The notes under the pieces are model-generated. The model searched no databases. It worked only from the letters and a program-made list of their open reading frames with translations, and was not told the origin of the DNA. From Austropuccinia psidii (lineage: Eukaryota; Basidiomycota; Pucciniomycetes; Pucciniales; Sphaerophragmiaceae), in contig JALGQZ010000012.1 of assembly GCA_023105745.1 (NCBI GenBank), forward strand, positions 45,707,763 through 45,771,762: a DNA stretch of 64,000 nt, written 5' to 3'. How positions within the stretch are numbered: position 1 is the first letter of the stretch; each line of letters begins with the position of its first letter. A program made the position numbers and the translations under genes. Shown here in pieces: positions 12,401 to 25,413 of this stretch.

Positions 12401-13175
12401 TACAACAATTCTATTTATATATATTCATCGTCATTTTGACTCTGATTATAATAACCACAAATTATTCCTATATTGAAGTATCTTAAATATATTTAAATTC
12501 ATAAAGAAGATTCTTAAGAATATAAATTCCAAAAAAGTGTTTACTTGGATACTATTTCTAACAGTTATGTGTTATTTAGTGTAGTGAGGTGATACTGGAA
12601 GAGAAAAACTATTGTTGATTTTCTGTTAAGTATAAATTTTGTGTTCTTTCATTATTTTCTACTGTTACTTCCCCCTTAGAGGTGGTCGAATAATAATTTA
12701 ACCATATTTTGAATAAATGATTCAGTAAAAAATGAAAATTTTATTTATCTGGACTGTTATTTTATGCCACAATGTGGGCCTTAGAGATATTTCCAGATAC
12801 CTAAGAGAACAAAAAGAAAAGTATCAGATCAACAATGAAAGAATTGATTTGTATTTTAAAACAACTGATATTAATATAATAATAATAATTCTAGCCCTTT
12901 ATTTGATATAAGAACGGCTCAAAGAACCTTTTATAGCTAAACATCTGTCTTTTGGAATGTTCTTTTTGTTGATAGATTTTTTAAGAGCTTCTACATATTA
13001 ATTTATTCAATATAATTGGTTTCAGAGAAATTATTATTTCATTTGAAATATATCTTCCAGAGTATTTTTGGAGAAATTTATATTATAATATTATAATATT
13101 AATTAATTCAAATGATTAGATTCTGTTTTAAAATATTAAATATACCATTGCTGATTAGATTTATATTCAGCAAAT
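9419..13175. other. AT-rich region without a recognised gene
   Basis: About 3.8 kb of AT-rich sequence. Less biased patches at 10560-10650, 10980-11570 and 11640-12200 may be decayed repeats. At about 11013-11055 a frame reads YDYCGSDHENENC, similar to a CX2CX3HX4C zinc knuckle with the first Cys changed, as in the T2 gag. Surrounding frames are broken. I cannot support any gene here. Confidence 0.4.
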
Positions 13176-15081
13176 TGTTAGGACAAGTAAAATAATACTT
13201 TTTTAATAAGAGCCTTATATATCAACCTTGAAATTTATTTTGGAAGGTGTCTGGTTGAACATTTTGGAGCTTCCTAAAGCCTCTGGTACCCTATATTTCT
13301 CTTTTTCAGGTTTTAAATAATTCTATTGAGCCAATATTATTAATAAATTGGGAACAATGATTCAAAGGGAAAGCTTCATATGCAAATAGAAAATTCTATA
13401 TGAGTGGTGAAAGCCAAGCTTTATGAGGGATTCCACTTTTGAACTGTGATGGATTTTAAAATTGTTTGAAAATATTTGCTTATATGTATTTCATTTGATT
13501 ATTAAAGGTTTAAAATCATGTCCTATTTTTACCATAACCCATTGGATTTACATTGAAAGCTGTGCTATTTTTATTTTTATTGATAGTATGAAACTTGAAA
13601 TGTTGCTTTTATTCAAGAATTTATGATCCATATAGTACTGGAATAAGAACAATGCAAATAGAAATCTGTAAATATACATATAATTTAAGTAAAAGTGTCA
13701 GGCTGAGTCTATGATAAAGTATTAATAAAGGTATATACAGCTTTAAATATGACTGTGACATGGATAAAAAGTATTGAAAAAGGTTTGGGTTAAAGATAGT
13801 AAGGGCTTTACTAATAAAATTAGTGGTGGTGAACGCTACTGAAAGCCCTGGATGCAGTTTTACCTGTTGGGTTACAATAATAAAGACTACAATACTTAAG
13901 CTTAGGGTATACCTGACTTTTTTTCCAATTTTATAGCTTTTTTGGACAGTTGTACTACGTCAGCATTTAAGAACAGGCCTCCTTTTATGATAAAATGGGG
14001 TGGAATGGCCCTCTAGACCATCCAAGTAGAGGAATTGAAGGGTTTTTCACTTCTGGGTACTGGCTTGTGGCTTCCACAATACCTGTATACACTGTATTGG
14101 GCTCAGATTTGGTTTTGAAACCACATCTGGGCAGTTTTCACCAATACAGGGTGAAAATCTTTATCTGGGGACCACACAGCCCTCTTCTGATGTGTATGAT
14201 GCATAGAATGATGTACAGAACCTGTATAGGACCCCAGTATTGAATGAACTAGGAGGTATTGAAGTATAAACATGCTTCTTTGTCTGCTTGACACCTCATA
14301 ATCATGGTTGTGGGATATTATCCCACAGTAAAGGTGTATTGGACCAATTGTGGGATTTTAACCTTAAAACTGCTATAGCTTTGTCAGTTTTTGAGATATT
14401 GAGCTCAAAGTTGGTTCATTGTGTATCCCTGGATGCAATCTACACAACTGTACCTCATTTGATATGGGTCAAATTGAATATGGCAAAGTTATGCCATGTA
14501 CATGTTTTGTTATTCATACTTATGATTTTCTCAATATCTGTATGGAGCTTATTTGCTCCATAAAGTTTGTTCTAGATGGGATATGGAGAAATGAAAGGCA
14601 ACATCTTATAGCCTTGATTGCACCCTTACTAAAAAGACCCCACTTCAGGTATCTCACACTCAAACTGTAGAAGTTGGATGACAGATGAATATTTCATTCA
14701 GCATTCTTTGACCTTATTATGGCCATAACTCCTGTAATCCTGATGCTAGCTCAGTTTGGCTAGTACTATTGGATAGCCCTGACTTAAAGAATAAATTTGA
14801 ATTCCAATTTGAGGGGGTTAAGTCTCTTCCTCTGGATTTCAGATGAGAGGTGAAGAATAAGGTTTATGCTCAGCAACAGCTTTGAGAAGGAATAGCTTTG
14901 TTATTCCTTTTCCTATGATGGTGGGACTTGTGTATTTGGAAATTGGTGGGTTCCTGTTTTTTTTGATAAATTTTGAGCTGATTTGGCTCGGCTACATGTT
15001 TTGGTGGTATCTTGGCTTTACCATTGGTTTAAGGTATTTGGCTGTCATGCTTGTGCTATGGGTTTGAGTCACAGGATGACA
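13176..15081 (-). repeat. T1 3' LTR
   Basis: The high-coordinate end is well supported. On the minus strand a purine-rich run TTTGGAGGAAGGGTA is followed by TGTCATCC, matching the layout at T3 (TTTGGTGGTAGGGAA then TGTGAGCC). The low end is uncertain. A TGTTAGG at 13176 (CCTAACA on the minus strand, compare CCTTACA ending T3 and T6) gives about 1.9 kb, similar to those LTRs; a TGTCAGG at 13696 is an alternative. A minus-strand TATA-like GCTATAAAATTGG sits at about 13930-13943. Confidence 0.6.
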
Positions 15082-15100
15082 TACCCTTCCTCCAAAAAAA
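15082..15100 (-). promoter_or_regulatory. T1 polypurine tract
   Basis: On the minus strand a run of T then GGAGGAAGGGTA directly precedes the LTR start TGTCATCC. This is the expected plus-strand DNA primer site of an LTR retrotransposon, and it matches the T3 tract in position and sequence. Confidence 0.75.
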
Positions 15101-15163
15101 AGCTCATAATTGATGAGACTCCTCAGTCCTCCTAGAGGAACTGATTCTCCTTATATGAAGGTT

Positions 15164-15593
15164 TCAATCTGGTATGGCCTCTTCTTCCAACAATTTGTCT
15201 TTGTCTGCTTTCTGGTTTTTAAATCTGACCAAGTATTGTCTCTGGTCTTTACCATTCATCCTAATTTTCCTGGCCTTGATTATTTTCTTCACAGGGCCAG
15301 GGGAGTCTTCCACTTCCACCATTTCCGGTGGAGTGGGATTTCTCTTCCTGGAGGGGAGCTTATCCTCCTCTGTTTGGAAGTATGGCTTAACCAAAAGCAC
15401 TGGGCATACTGGGTGGTTCCAAGAAAATTCCTCTGTGAGTTTGACCTCCACTGCATTTTTCCCTATCAGTTGAATGATAGTGAAGGGTCCTACAAATGGG
15501 TCTCTCATCTTTTTTGGTCCCCTAAGGTTGTTGAAGTTGAGTGTGGACACTAAAACCTGGTCCCCTTCCTCAAAGTCAGGTTCCATGTGGGAT
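15164..15593 (-). pseudogene. T1 integrase C-terminus with chromo-like tail
   Basis: Minus-strand frame that starts at the T2 insertion point and ends at a stop at 15164. It reads SHMEPDFEEGDQVLVST, then an SH3-like integrase region (PFVGPFTIIQLIGKNAVEV), then a chromo-like tail (QRQYLVRFKN..KLLEEEAI). The order and sequence parallel the last 180 or so residues of T3 pol. The upstream part of the same protein lies beyond the T2 insertion at 37849 and above. This half has no internal stop, but the element as a whole is disrupted. Confidence 0.9.
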
Positions 15594-15598
15594 TTGTC

Positions 15599-17157
15599 TG
15601 TCACAGGGGCTCCTATGGAAGCAATAGGGCCTGGCACTCAGGAATCAAGAACTCACTTGGAGGGCTCCAAAGATGATAAGAAATCCTACGGAATATATTT
15701 CTTAAGCAGGAATAAGAGAAAGGACAAATATGAAAAAGATAACAAAGAATAGTAAGAGTGAAGCCAGAGGCCAAAGATAAAAGAAAGCCAAAGGCCAAGA
15801 AGCCAACCAAGTGAATCCTCAATTCACTGTTTCAACCTGCCAGAAAGAACAATGGAATTAGTAAAGGATATGACCACCAATATCCACTGACAGGCAAGGA
15901 AAGAAAAGAGAAAGGGTGCTAATGACTGACTTAAGATTATCATTATTAACTTTATTAAGATAAAAGAAAATAAGGATAATAATAAATCCAATATATTAAT
16001 TAACTGGGGAAAAAGTCCCCAGGTGATGAAAGGTAGCCAGTATATGTGAAAACTGAAAGATTGCTCCTGGAAGGTGGATCAATGGCTGTATTGTCCGGAT
16101 TGGGAAATACAGTTCTGGCCATCTTGAAATTTGAACTGTGTGATGGGATTCCAACAGTGGAATATGAAATGAACCAATTGGGCTAAGACCATACAGGTTG
16201 ATTGAATGAGGCCTGTATGGATGAATTGAGTTGTCCAAAGGAGTATTGAATACTTGATGCCTTGACAACTGATTGAAATGATGTAATACCTCTTGAGAAT
16301 CGCCCTTGAATAATTCTGAATGAATTGTGCCAACCCAACTCCTGCAGATGCAGGTGGTTGGGATCCTTGAAGAGTCTTCTGATTTCCGCCATAACTTGTC
16401 AGACTGATGAGCTGATTAATCCTCCTTCAAAATTGGCGTTGGGAAGGTGGAATTGGATTGCTGAGAAAAAATGGTGCATAATGGTATATAATACCATATA
16501 TACACAATGCCTGCAACCTTGAGTACGGATGGTATGAAGGAAAGGAAGAAATCCCCTGGAGTTGAGGGGAAAGATGGGCTGAGCTGATCTGATGGCCTCT
16601 GGTGGTTGCCAGAGGCCATGGTGGTCCATGGCCAAAAATGGGTCCATGAGGGTTTTGGTCATTTTTGGGTCCAAGGAGGTGGTGGCCAAAAATGGCTCAG
16701 GTGGGCCCAATTGTGGTTTGGGACCCACCTGGCCCCTTCTGGCCTCATTGGATTAGGCCAAAAGGGGCCTAAATGGCCTACGGACCATACGTACCACGGG
16801 CCGTAGGGGGCCTAAATGACCCAAAAAGGCCATTTAGGCCAAAACCCCATTAATGAAAGGGGTGGCCCTGAATCCAAAGATGATGGCTAGGGGGCCTGGA
16901 GGCCCCTAGAAGACAAAATGAACCCCCAGGCCCAAAATCAAAGATGAAGGCTTGGGGGTTGGTGAAGTGGGAATTGGCCAAGAAAGCCAATGACGGCAGG
17001 ATATGGCCATGGGAAGGTGTTATGGCGTGGATGCCATAGAGCACCCAAGGGGGCCAATTGGCCATAAAAGATATGACGTGGCCAATTGGCCCCAACTTGG
17101 CTCCAGGTTGGATTGCCGCAACCATCAAGGAGGAGGGTCAAACTCATGGTTGTGACA
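15599..17157 (-). repeat. T2 3' LTR
   Basis: This 1559-bp copy aligns along its length with 36217-37843, with scattered substitutions and several indels. It lacks an 18-bp CTGAGGCTATAAAATGGC-type segment and two GC-rich segments present in the other copy, one deletion falling between short GGCC-containing repeats. The region 16600-17150 is the most GC-rich part of the window outside genes and is full of GGCCAAAA / GGCCTAAATGG words. On the minus strand it is the U3 side. Confidence 0.95.
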
Positions 17158-17173
17158 GTACCCCCCCTACCTT
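17158..17173 (-). promoter_or_regulatory. T2 polypurine tract
   Basis: The minus strand reads AAGGTAGGGGGGTAC immediately before the LTR start TGTCACAACC, as expected for the plus-strand primer site. Confidence 0.8.
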
Positions 17174-17904
17174 GAATGGTGAGCTCCTGAGCGCCAAGAT
17201 AAGGTAGAAGCTTGTTGAGGCTGTTGTGACGGATCGGAAAGAGGGGTTACAGAGGTATTTTGATTTTGAACTGATAATAATGTTGGCATATGAATTGAGG
17301 TTGACGTAGTCTTCTCTTGACATTTGGCTTTGAAAATTTTGAAGGATTGAATTTGACGTAGAATTTTGGCATAAAGATTAAAATAAAAGAAATTTTAAAG
17401 AAACAGAAAAGTAAAATAAAAAAGAAAAATTTTGAAGGGGGATCTAATCTTCATCACGGATTTTGACGGTTGATTTGAAGGTGGCCAAGGTCCTGGAATA
17501 AAAGAATTTGATTCCAGGTGCTCACAGAGTGGCCAAGGTGATGTTTTGAAAAGATTGTAGACCCCTCAGGGAAGTGCACACCAGGAGAGGAACTTACTTT
17601 TAGAAGTTGCCAATCCCGCCAGTGCCATAAATAAGAATATAAATTTGATGAAGAAATGTCTTGAAATGGAAAACTTGGAAAGGAAAATGAATGTGAATGG
17701 TCCATTTGCCCAAGTGAAAAATGGCCATAATTTTGGAATTTATGTTGAAAGCCAGGACAACGAATCTGTGTCCAAATTGCAAAGTGCTCACAGAGTGGCC
17801 AAGGTGATGCTTACAGCAAAGAGGAGTAGAATACCCCTAAAGGTGCATACCAGGAGTGGGACTTACTTTTGGTAATTCCTCTCCCCACCAAGAACCATAA
17901 AAGA
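17174..17904 (-). repeat. T2 3' untranslated region with ~115-bp direct repeat
   Basis: Between the chromodomain stop (17905) and the polypurine tract lie two diverged direct copies at about 17518-17632 and 17784-17902. Each starts TGCTCACAGAGTGGCC and runs through (A/G)CCAGGAG(A/T)GG(A/G)ACTTACTTTT to a CCATAAA. Their spacing is about 266 bp. No open frame of interest is seen. The repeated block may be an RNA signal or simply a past duplication. Confidence 0.7.
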
Positions 17905-18228
17905 TCAAGCTTTTGAAGAATTGGGTCCTGGCTTGTCAGGATACAAAGAATGGAAATCTTTGACAAGATCAGGACAATTCTTGAGGTTTTCGGCTGGTTC
18001 CCAAGTGGATCTTTCTGGGTCTTGACTGAAACCTTTCCATTCCACCAGATACCATAACTTTCTCCTCTTGAGCTTTGAATCCAGTACTTGAGAGACTTCC
18101 CATTCCTCTTCTTCTTCAATGGTAATTGGAGGAGGAGGCTCTTGATGCTGATTTGGAATTGTTGATGTCTTGACTGGTTCCAGAAGGGAGATATGGAAGA
18201 CTGGGTGGAAGCTTGAGGTGGTAAGCAT
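17905..18228 (-). pseudogene. T2 chromodomain and integrase tail
   Basis: Minus-strand frame with FHPVFHISLLEPV, the conserved GPY/F-to-chromodomain linker of chromoviruses. An acidic EEEEEWEV start, the chromodomain core (KLWYLVEWKGF) and STWEPAENL follow; aromatic residues of the methyl-lysine cage (Y, W) are present. Chromodomains of this type are known to steer integration toward marked chromatin. The join to the integrase frame ending at 18116 is broken. The sequence around CAAGCTTCCA looks as if a short segment between two such repeats has been lost, shifting the frame near 18215. Confidence 0.9.
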
Positions 18229-19860
18229 GAGAACTGACTTTCTTCAAGATTGGAAAGGGACCCAACCATCTTTTGGATAGTTTTTTGGTGGGTCTGGTTG
18301 ATTTGATATTCTTGGAGGAAAGCCATACCATGTCACCAGGATTGAAAACAGGTGGACTTGCTCTACCTTTATCTGCATACCTCTTAAACCGGTTTATGGA
18401 AGCTTCAAGTTCTCTCTTGACATCTTGCTGTACTGATTGGTTTTTTGTTGATAACTTTCCAGCAGGAGTGTCTTGATTGATGTGAACTGAATCAAAATGC
18501 GGATCTCTTCCATAAACAGTGAAAAACGGGGATTGCTTGGTTGAAGAGTGATCAGAATTATTGTAGGCAAATTCAGCCAGAGGGAGTCAGGTGTTCCAAT
18601 CATCTTGATGATAACTGACATACATCCAAAGATACTGTTCTAGTATCTGATTTACCCTCTCTGTCTGCCCATCAGTTTCTGGATGGTAAGCAGTTGACAA
18701 GTCTCTTGAAATCCTGAGCTGCTGACAAAGATTGGTCCAAAAGGAAGAAACAAAGAGTGAACCTCTATCACTGACAATGCTTAATGGAAGGCCATGCTTT
18801 GAAAAGATATTCTTGATGAATAAATGGGCCAAGTCCAGGGAAGTGATTGAAGACATTGTTGGAATAAAAACCGCCATTTTTGAGAATCTGTCCACTATGA
18901 CCAGGATTGAATCAAAGGAATTTGACAGTGGCAGTTGAGTGATGAAGTCCATTGAAAGACAAATCCAAGGACCATTTGGAATTGGAAGAGGTTTGAGGAA
19001 TCCAAACTTCTTGTGGTGAATATTCTTGTTTCTTGAGCACTGTTTACAGGATGAAACATAGTCCTTGATAAATTGGGTCATGCCAGACCAGTGGAAATCC
19101 CGCTTGACAAGTTTGAGAGTCTTCTCTTGGCCAGGGTGGCCAGCTAGAGGAGAATCGTGATGCTTTTGAAGAATACTAAGTTGAATTGTGGAGTCATTTG
19201 GGACTACCACCCAATCTTTGAAGAGAAGGAGTTGGGAAGAGTAATCAAGAGAATAATCTTGGACAGACTTACCTTTACCCAAATCTTCAAGGATACTTCT
19301 GTACTGAGGATCTTGCCATAATTTCTTCTGGATTGAATCAATCAAATTTGAAAAAGATTCCACCTTGACTGCAAAAAACTTTGAGGGTTGAACATCATCT
19401 TGCTTAATGATTTGCTGAAGATTCATTGGATTCTTGCTGATGAAATCCTCCCCCCTCTCCGGATAAACGTTGTCCCGACGTGATAATGCATCTGGAAGAG
19501 TAGCTAGGCGGCCAGGGCGGTAAGTGATTGAAAAATGAAATTCGGAAAGGAATTCAGCCCAACGGGCTTGACGGCAAGTGAGTACTTTTGAAGACATGAA
19601 GTATTGAAGGGAAGAGTGATCGGTGAAAACTTCAAAAGGGGAAGACAGCAAAAGAAGAAAAGCCCTCCAGCGCTTAAGAGACCAGAAGATACCAATGAGT
19701 TCCTTGTCATGAATTTTGTAATTGAGTTCTGCTGGGATAGGCTTGCAGCTGTTGAATGCAATGGGATGTTTTCCTGAATCAGAGACCTGACTCAGTACAG
19801 CACCCAAGGCATAATCTGATGCATCGGTCTCTACAATGGTGGGTAGAGAAGGATTGGAGC
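18116..19860 (-). pseudogene. T2 RNase H and integrase
   Basis: Minus-strand frame. RNase H starts near 19850 with TDASDYALGAVLSQ and includes FTDHSSLQYF and the DALSRR end. Integrase follows, with its zinc-binding region (HHDSPLAGHPGQ, then CKQC), the catalytic Asp of MDFITQLP, the second Asp of VSDRGSLF, and Glu in TDGQTERVNQ. The frame is broken once by TGA at 18587 where a Trp is expected (before LPLAEFAYNN), and then runs on to 18116. It is entered through a frameshifting deletion from the reverse transcriptase frame near 19860. Confidence 0.9.
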
Positions 19861-21440
19861 GGTGGTGAAAGCCTCTTTGAGTTGGTGAAACTGACTGAGA
19901 GCTTCCTCATTGAGGGGGAAACAGGAATCTTTCTTGAGGAAACTGGTGAGTGAACTGATCTTGTTTGAATAATTCTTGATGAAACAGCAGTAGAAGTTGG
20001 AAAAGCCAAGGAAGGATTGAAGAGCCTTGAGGTTTCTTGGAGGCGGCCAATTTAGAATCTGCTGGACTTTTGCTTGGTCCATCTTGAGGCCTTCAGAAGA
20101 AACTACATAACCAAGATATTCCACGCTTGAAACATGAAACAGGCATTTGGACGCCTTAGCAAAAAGGTTATTGGCTCTGAGTCTGGAGAGAACAGTGGAC
20201 ACATGAGTGACATGTTCTTCCTCAGATTTGGAAAAGACCATAATGTCATCCAAATAAACCACAACATAAACATCGAGAAGGTCCTGAAAGATATCATTGA
20301 CAAGATTTTGAAAAGAAGCAGGAGCATTGGTGAGCCCAAATGGCATAACCAAGTACTCATAACTGCCATATTTAGTTCTAAAGCAAGTCAAATGTTCATC
20401 ACCCTCCTTGATTCTGAGCAGGTTATATGCACCACGCAAATCAATCTTGGAGAAGATAGAAGAACCATTAAAGACATTGAGAAGCTGATTAATAGGAGGA
20501 ACAGGATACTTGTTCTTCCTAGTAACAGCATTGAGTTTGCAGTAATCAACACACAAACGGAGGCCACCATCTTTCTTTTTGACAAAAAGAACAGGTGCTC
20601 CTGTTGAAGAGGAGCTTGGCCGGATGAAACCTTTCTCTACATTCTCTGAAATGTAGGCCCTGAGTGTAGCTGACTCTTGTTTGGATAAAGAGTAGATCAC
20701 CCCAACTGGAGGTAGAGACCCCTCCAGCTCGATATGATGATCACAGGCATGGTGAGGAGGAAGTTTTTCTGCTTTCACCTTGGAGAATACATCCAAGTAT
20801 TGGTGATAGACAGTAGGAAAGACCTTCATCACGGTTTCTACTTCCTCTTCATCCCACAACTCCTCCAGGGAGTCATGATAAGATAAAGGAGGAAGGTCCA
20901 TATTCCCAAATAAGAGGTGAAGTGAAGATATAGAATTATCTTCTCCAACATCTTGAATCTCTTTTAAGACTTCAGCTCTAGGAGATAGTAATGACTGTGG
21001 GGAATTAAGGGAAGGAATATGGACAGAAGACGGAAATGATAGTGTTCTAGAATCACCAACCAGAGCTGCACATGATTTGGCAGAAGAAAAGTCATTACAG
21101 AAAGAATTAGAAGGATCAGAATAGTCCAAATGATCAGGATTAAAGGTGATCAGCCCTTGCCTCCAATAAATAGAAGGATTAAAATGATTGAGAAAGTCAA
21201 AGCCAAATATGAGGTCTTCTCCCTTGGGAGTATCAATGACTAAAAAGTCCCATTCAAAGCTTGGGAAGGAAGGGAGCTCAACCATATATCTAGTATGGTG
21301 AGTCACAAATAAGGAGGGAGACTCAGAGGAGTCAAGAATGATAAGGGGAATCTTCTCTGGAAGTTCTGACATAGTCAATGAGTACTTGTGAACAAACTGC
21401 TTTGCAATAAATGAGTGTGTAGCACCAGAATCAATGAGAA
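19831..21440 (-). pseudogene. T2 protease and reverse transcriptase
   Basis: The minus-strand frame opens with the aspartic protease motif IDSGATHSF near 21410, then the protease body ending in FGFDFLNHF. Reverse transcriptase follows, with KKKDGGLRLCVDY, IDLRGAYNL, MPFGLTNAPASFQ, and the catalytic YLDD at about 20245. After SFLGFSNFYCCFI the frame runs to a stop at 19831, because a small deletion near 19860 has displaced the start of RNase H. Upstream of the protease motif a TGA and a frame change separate it from gag near 21430-21450. The spacing of motifs is otherwise typical for Gypsy pol. Confidence 0.9.
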
Positions 21441-21571
21441 TACTGTAAAAACATCAGAAAGAGAAGAAAAAACAAAAAATCTAAGATAGTTTTTGACACC
21501 AGTATTCAGAATGCACAATTGTTCTCTGGAAGGAAAACTGTGGAGACCATTGAACACAACATGGTCTCCAC

Positions 21572-22277
21572 TCAGGCTTTTCCCTGGCTGGGAAATTGGC
21601 CTGACAGTTGGGTAAGCTTGTTTTGAGGTCTTTTGAAACAAGACTCAAGACTATGCTTCCCACCACAATAGGTACACAAGCCCTCCTTGATTCTTCTTTC
21701 TTTTTCAGAACCTTTCAACTTGAAGTCTTTATTCAACAAGGAAGAGTGGGGCTTGTACCACTTTTCAGCATGAAAATTCTTCTTCTTGTGACTTGAGCTT
21801 GAAGAATTTTGATGATGAGAAGAACTTGACTTTGAGGCTTCAGGCTTCTTCTCTTGATGATGATTCTTCTCCTTTTGCCTCTCATGGTACCTGGTATCAA
21901 GTTCCAGGGTAACGTCCATTAAGTCTTGAAGAGAATAAATATTTGAAGGATGGGAGGCCAATTGATCCAGAATCCTGGATGGCAATCCCTTCCTGAAATG
22001 ATGGATGAGAGCTCTTTCTCCCCAATCCCCGATTCTTGAAACCAAACTCCTCAAATCGGCTATGTCTAGTGAAACATGGCCACCTTCTTTCATTCTAAGG
22101 CCATCCAATTCTGCTTTGGCTTTTCTAACTTCATTTGGGTCCCCAAATAAAGTGAAGAGTTGGGATTCAAACAATGGCCAAGAATTGAGAAGATAACTTG
22201 AGTCTTTATTGGTGAGATTAGAAAGATAAGGCTCAATCCATTTTGCAGCCCTGCCAATAAGAAATGAAGTGGCATAA
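21572..22277 (-). pseudogene. T2 gag, C-terminal part
   Basis: The minus-strand frame continues gag directly from the T3 insertion point: capsid helices (WIEPYLSNL, LFGDPNEVRKA), a Ser/His-rich basic linker, and a nucleocapsid zinc knuckle CTYCGGKHSLESC (CX2CX3HX4C). It ends at a stop at 21572. The N-terminal part is at 34832-35446, and the codons are continuous when one CATAA copy is counted. A region of other frames at 21440-21570 should link gag to protease. Confidence 0.9.
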
Positions 22278-23291
22278 TGTGAGCCTTTGAGATATGACCA
22301 CATACCCAATAAGGTCACAAAAGATACTTAGAGAAATTATACCTTTAAGATAATTATATTAAAATCACTTAGAATAATTACACATCAAAAATAATTACTC
22401 TAAAAATACAAAAAATACCATAAATTTGTACAAAACTTGGTTTAACTTAAAAACCAAGGAATCAACATGTGAAATAAATTATACCATTGGATTCCCCAGG
22501 GTAAAATACACATATACCATTTTTATGGCATATCTGTAAAACCAATATTTAATGAGTTATAAGGAATAATACCTTATAAAAACCATAAATCCTTATTTAT
22601 TTCAAGAACCAATGAAACAACATGTAAAATAAACTGTACCATTGGATTACCCATGAAAGTACACACATAAAACAATTAATGAGCTAATTACCAAAGTTAA
22701 TACTTAAGGAATTAACCTGAATATATGCACTTTTTTGGTCAATGCATATATTCAAGGATCATAGCTAATATCTCTTAAACTATACAAGATAGAGTAATGA
22801 ACCAAAAATAAAGTTACCACTTAATTACTGTAAGAACACAGATATTAACTTTATTTTACAATTTATAAAAAAGGTTAAAACCTATGATGAAATATTGATA
22901 AAAATCAACAGAGCGGTTGACCACTTTGTTGTGAAAGTGGTCCAAACTTAAAATAAAGTACACAGTTGGATTCTACTAGTTCATTAGTGAAGAATGATGT
23001 AGTTTGTATTATTAAATTCAGGGTATAACCCCCTGAAATCATGATTTGAAGTTTAAAATATTGAATTTTGACAGAAAAGATGAGTTACAAGAAAAATCAT
23101 CAAAATTAGAGTTTTGATGATGTAATGAAAAGCTCTTGGAAGCATAATAGGGTTATGTCAGGCTATCAGAATTCACTATCTGAATTGCTGTAGCGTGTAA
23201 AACTCAAAAGTTATTAAAGATCAAAGTTTGAGCTTAAATTGAGCAGTTATGATCACCTACTGTAACCTTAAATTAAGTTTAACAGTCATAT

Positions 23292-25152
23292 TGTGGTATT
23301 CCATACCTTTTTACCAGTTTCAAGAAATTTTTGGAAATTAAAAGTTGGAAAATCAAGATCTTAATGACTAATTCAGGAAATAACTACTCAAAGGACATGC
23401 TTAAAATCACAAAAAACCCAGGAATAACATCAACAGTAGGGAGGAATGGAAGATTTTAGCATTCACAATTGAAATATTCAATATACTTCTATAATTAAAT
23501 GAACAATAGAGGAGTCCAATCTTATGGAGTTACACAATAAAACTTAAATATAAGGCTTACATGATCAACAATAGTATTAATACATACAGAAAACTCAAAA
23601 TTACATGGACAAAGTAAAATTGTAGTATTATATCCACCCTAAAGCCATCAAGAAGATTATATTACCAACAATTACAGTAACCCAATACAGCTCATGTGAC
23701 ACAAGGATCATATGACAGTATCCAATCCAATTCAATACAGGAAAATTCACTAAAAACTTAAAAATTACACAACAATACAGGAGCCCAAATAAGACTTATG
23801 CAGTCCACATGCATAAGATCTGGACATTACACAGCCACAGGATTATTAAAATACAACTCAATTCAATTTCAACTAGCTGCATGCAAGGGGAATACACTAA
23901 AACTGTAAACCACACAGCAATTACAGTAATCAAGAATTAAAACTCAAGAAGATATCCCCACATTACACAGTATAATCACCTGGAACTAAATAAATCTTAC
24001 AAACAAATTATACAGGGGCTTATTCACATGACACCACCTTCATCCTTAACTCACCAGCATTAATTCCTCAAGGCTGTGCAAGCTGACTAAAGCAGTGCAA
24101 AAGAGAAGTCACCTGATATTTTTATCAAAATCCCCACCAAGAAAAACATCTCAACCTTCATTTTGACCAAACAAATGGAAAAAATATCTCATCATATGAC
24201 ACCATTCCCAATTTTACACACTAGCAATAATTTCTCAAGGCTGTGCAAGATTACTAATGCAGTGTAGCAGATAGGTCATCTGCCTTTTGTTACAAAAAAT
24301 CTACACCAGCAAAATTATCTCAAGGGCAAGAATAACACTTTACATGGAGAGCCCATGGGTACTTCTCACAACATAAAAAGGGGCCTCTCTCTCATTTTTC
24401 TCCTCTTTCCTCATGCAAAATAATTATATACCAAGAAGGAGAATAATTATTCATCCCTTACTAGTAGGTTAATCTAGATATTATTATTATTATTACATTA
24501 CATTAAAAAGTGATTTATATATAGCTGTAGTTAACAGTAGGTCTGCCTATATTATAAATTCATCTATTAGTGAAATACTCATATTCAACAAAATATTTCT
24601 ATTATACTCTTCTCACTAGAAGAAGATCCATATCACTATTATTATTATCACAAAATATATTTTACATATTATCAAAATTATTTACCAACAACAACTATTT
24701 AAACTATCAAACAATATTATTATATTATCACAATTACTAAATTTTCTCATATTGAACTATTATCCATTAAAACAAAATACCTTCAACAAAGAAAACAACT
24801 TGAAATCTCCACTCAGTACTATTATATCTATTATTTATCTACTCAATTATTATTTTATTATCTTGAAATCCCCTACAAATCTGTTATTTAAAGTTATTAT
24901 TATTTTATCATTGGTCTGATTATTGAATAGGTCTGATAGAGACTGCTGAAAAGTCTTCTCTAGTTGTAAAGCCACAATCTTAAATATTGATTTGTGAGCT
25001 CTGTAGGGAGATTTTTTAGTATATTCAGAGGGGAAGCTAAAACACCATTAGCACCCTTGGTTACAGGAGTATTTCAGCAATTCAAAACTGTTTACCTGTG
25101 ATTTCCCCCTCAAGGACTGCCTTATCCGATCCCACATAAAAGGAGTTCCACA
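23292..25152 (+). mobile_element. T4: solo LTR inside the T3 5' LTR
   Basis: 1861-bp insert beginning TGTGGTATTCC and ending GGAGTTCCACA, with TG..CA ends and imperfect inverted termini. It is flanked by ATAT at 23288-23291 and 25153-25156, where the uninterrupted 3' LTR has ATAT once. A 5-bp duplication with one mismatch (CATAT/AATAT) is the alternative reading. There is no coding region. Relics of the same LTR family occur at 3909-5689 (direct) and about 6900-8113 (inverted). Confidence 0.92.
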
Positions 25153-25413
25153 ATATGAGTGATACAATTGGTGAATACTATTAGTTTATGATTAAAACTA
25201 ATAAAATCCACAAAATTTGGGGTTCTGCCAAGCCTCTGATGTCATCAAACTTAGAGTTATAGTGATAACTCTAAATAATGGTGCAATAATGATGTAATAT
25301 GGTTTGATCATGATGTAATCATCCTAAAACCTTAAAATATTGATCAATTCAAGTGGATATGATCAGTACACGTCTACTAGAAGCCTGTTGGACTCTAGGA
25401 GGGAGGTATTTAC

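Noticed and set aside
13696..15081. Shorter T1 3' LTR starting at TGTCAGG
   Set aside because: The TATA-like box at about 13935 would leave only about 240 bp of R-U5, much less than in T3 and T6. 13176 was preferred but is not certain.
17905..18228. Chromodomain as a host chromatin protein gene
   Set aside because: It lies between integrase and polypurine tract of T2 and belongs to that element.
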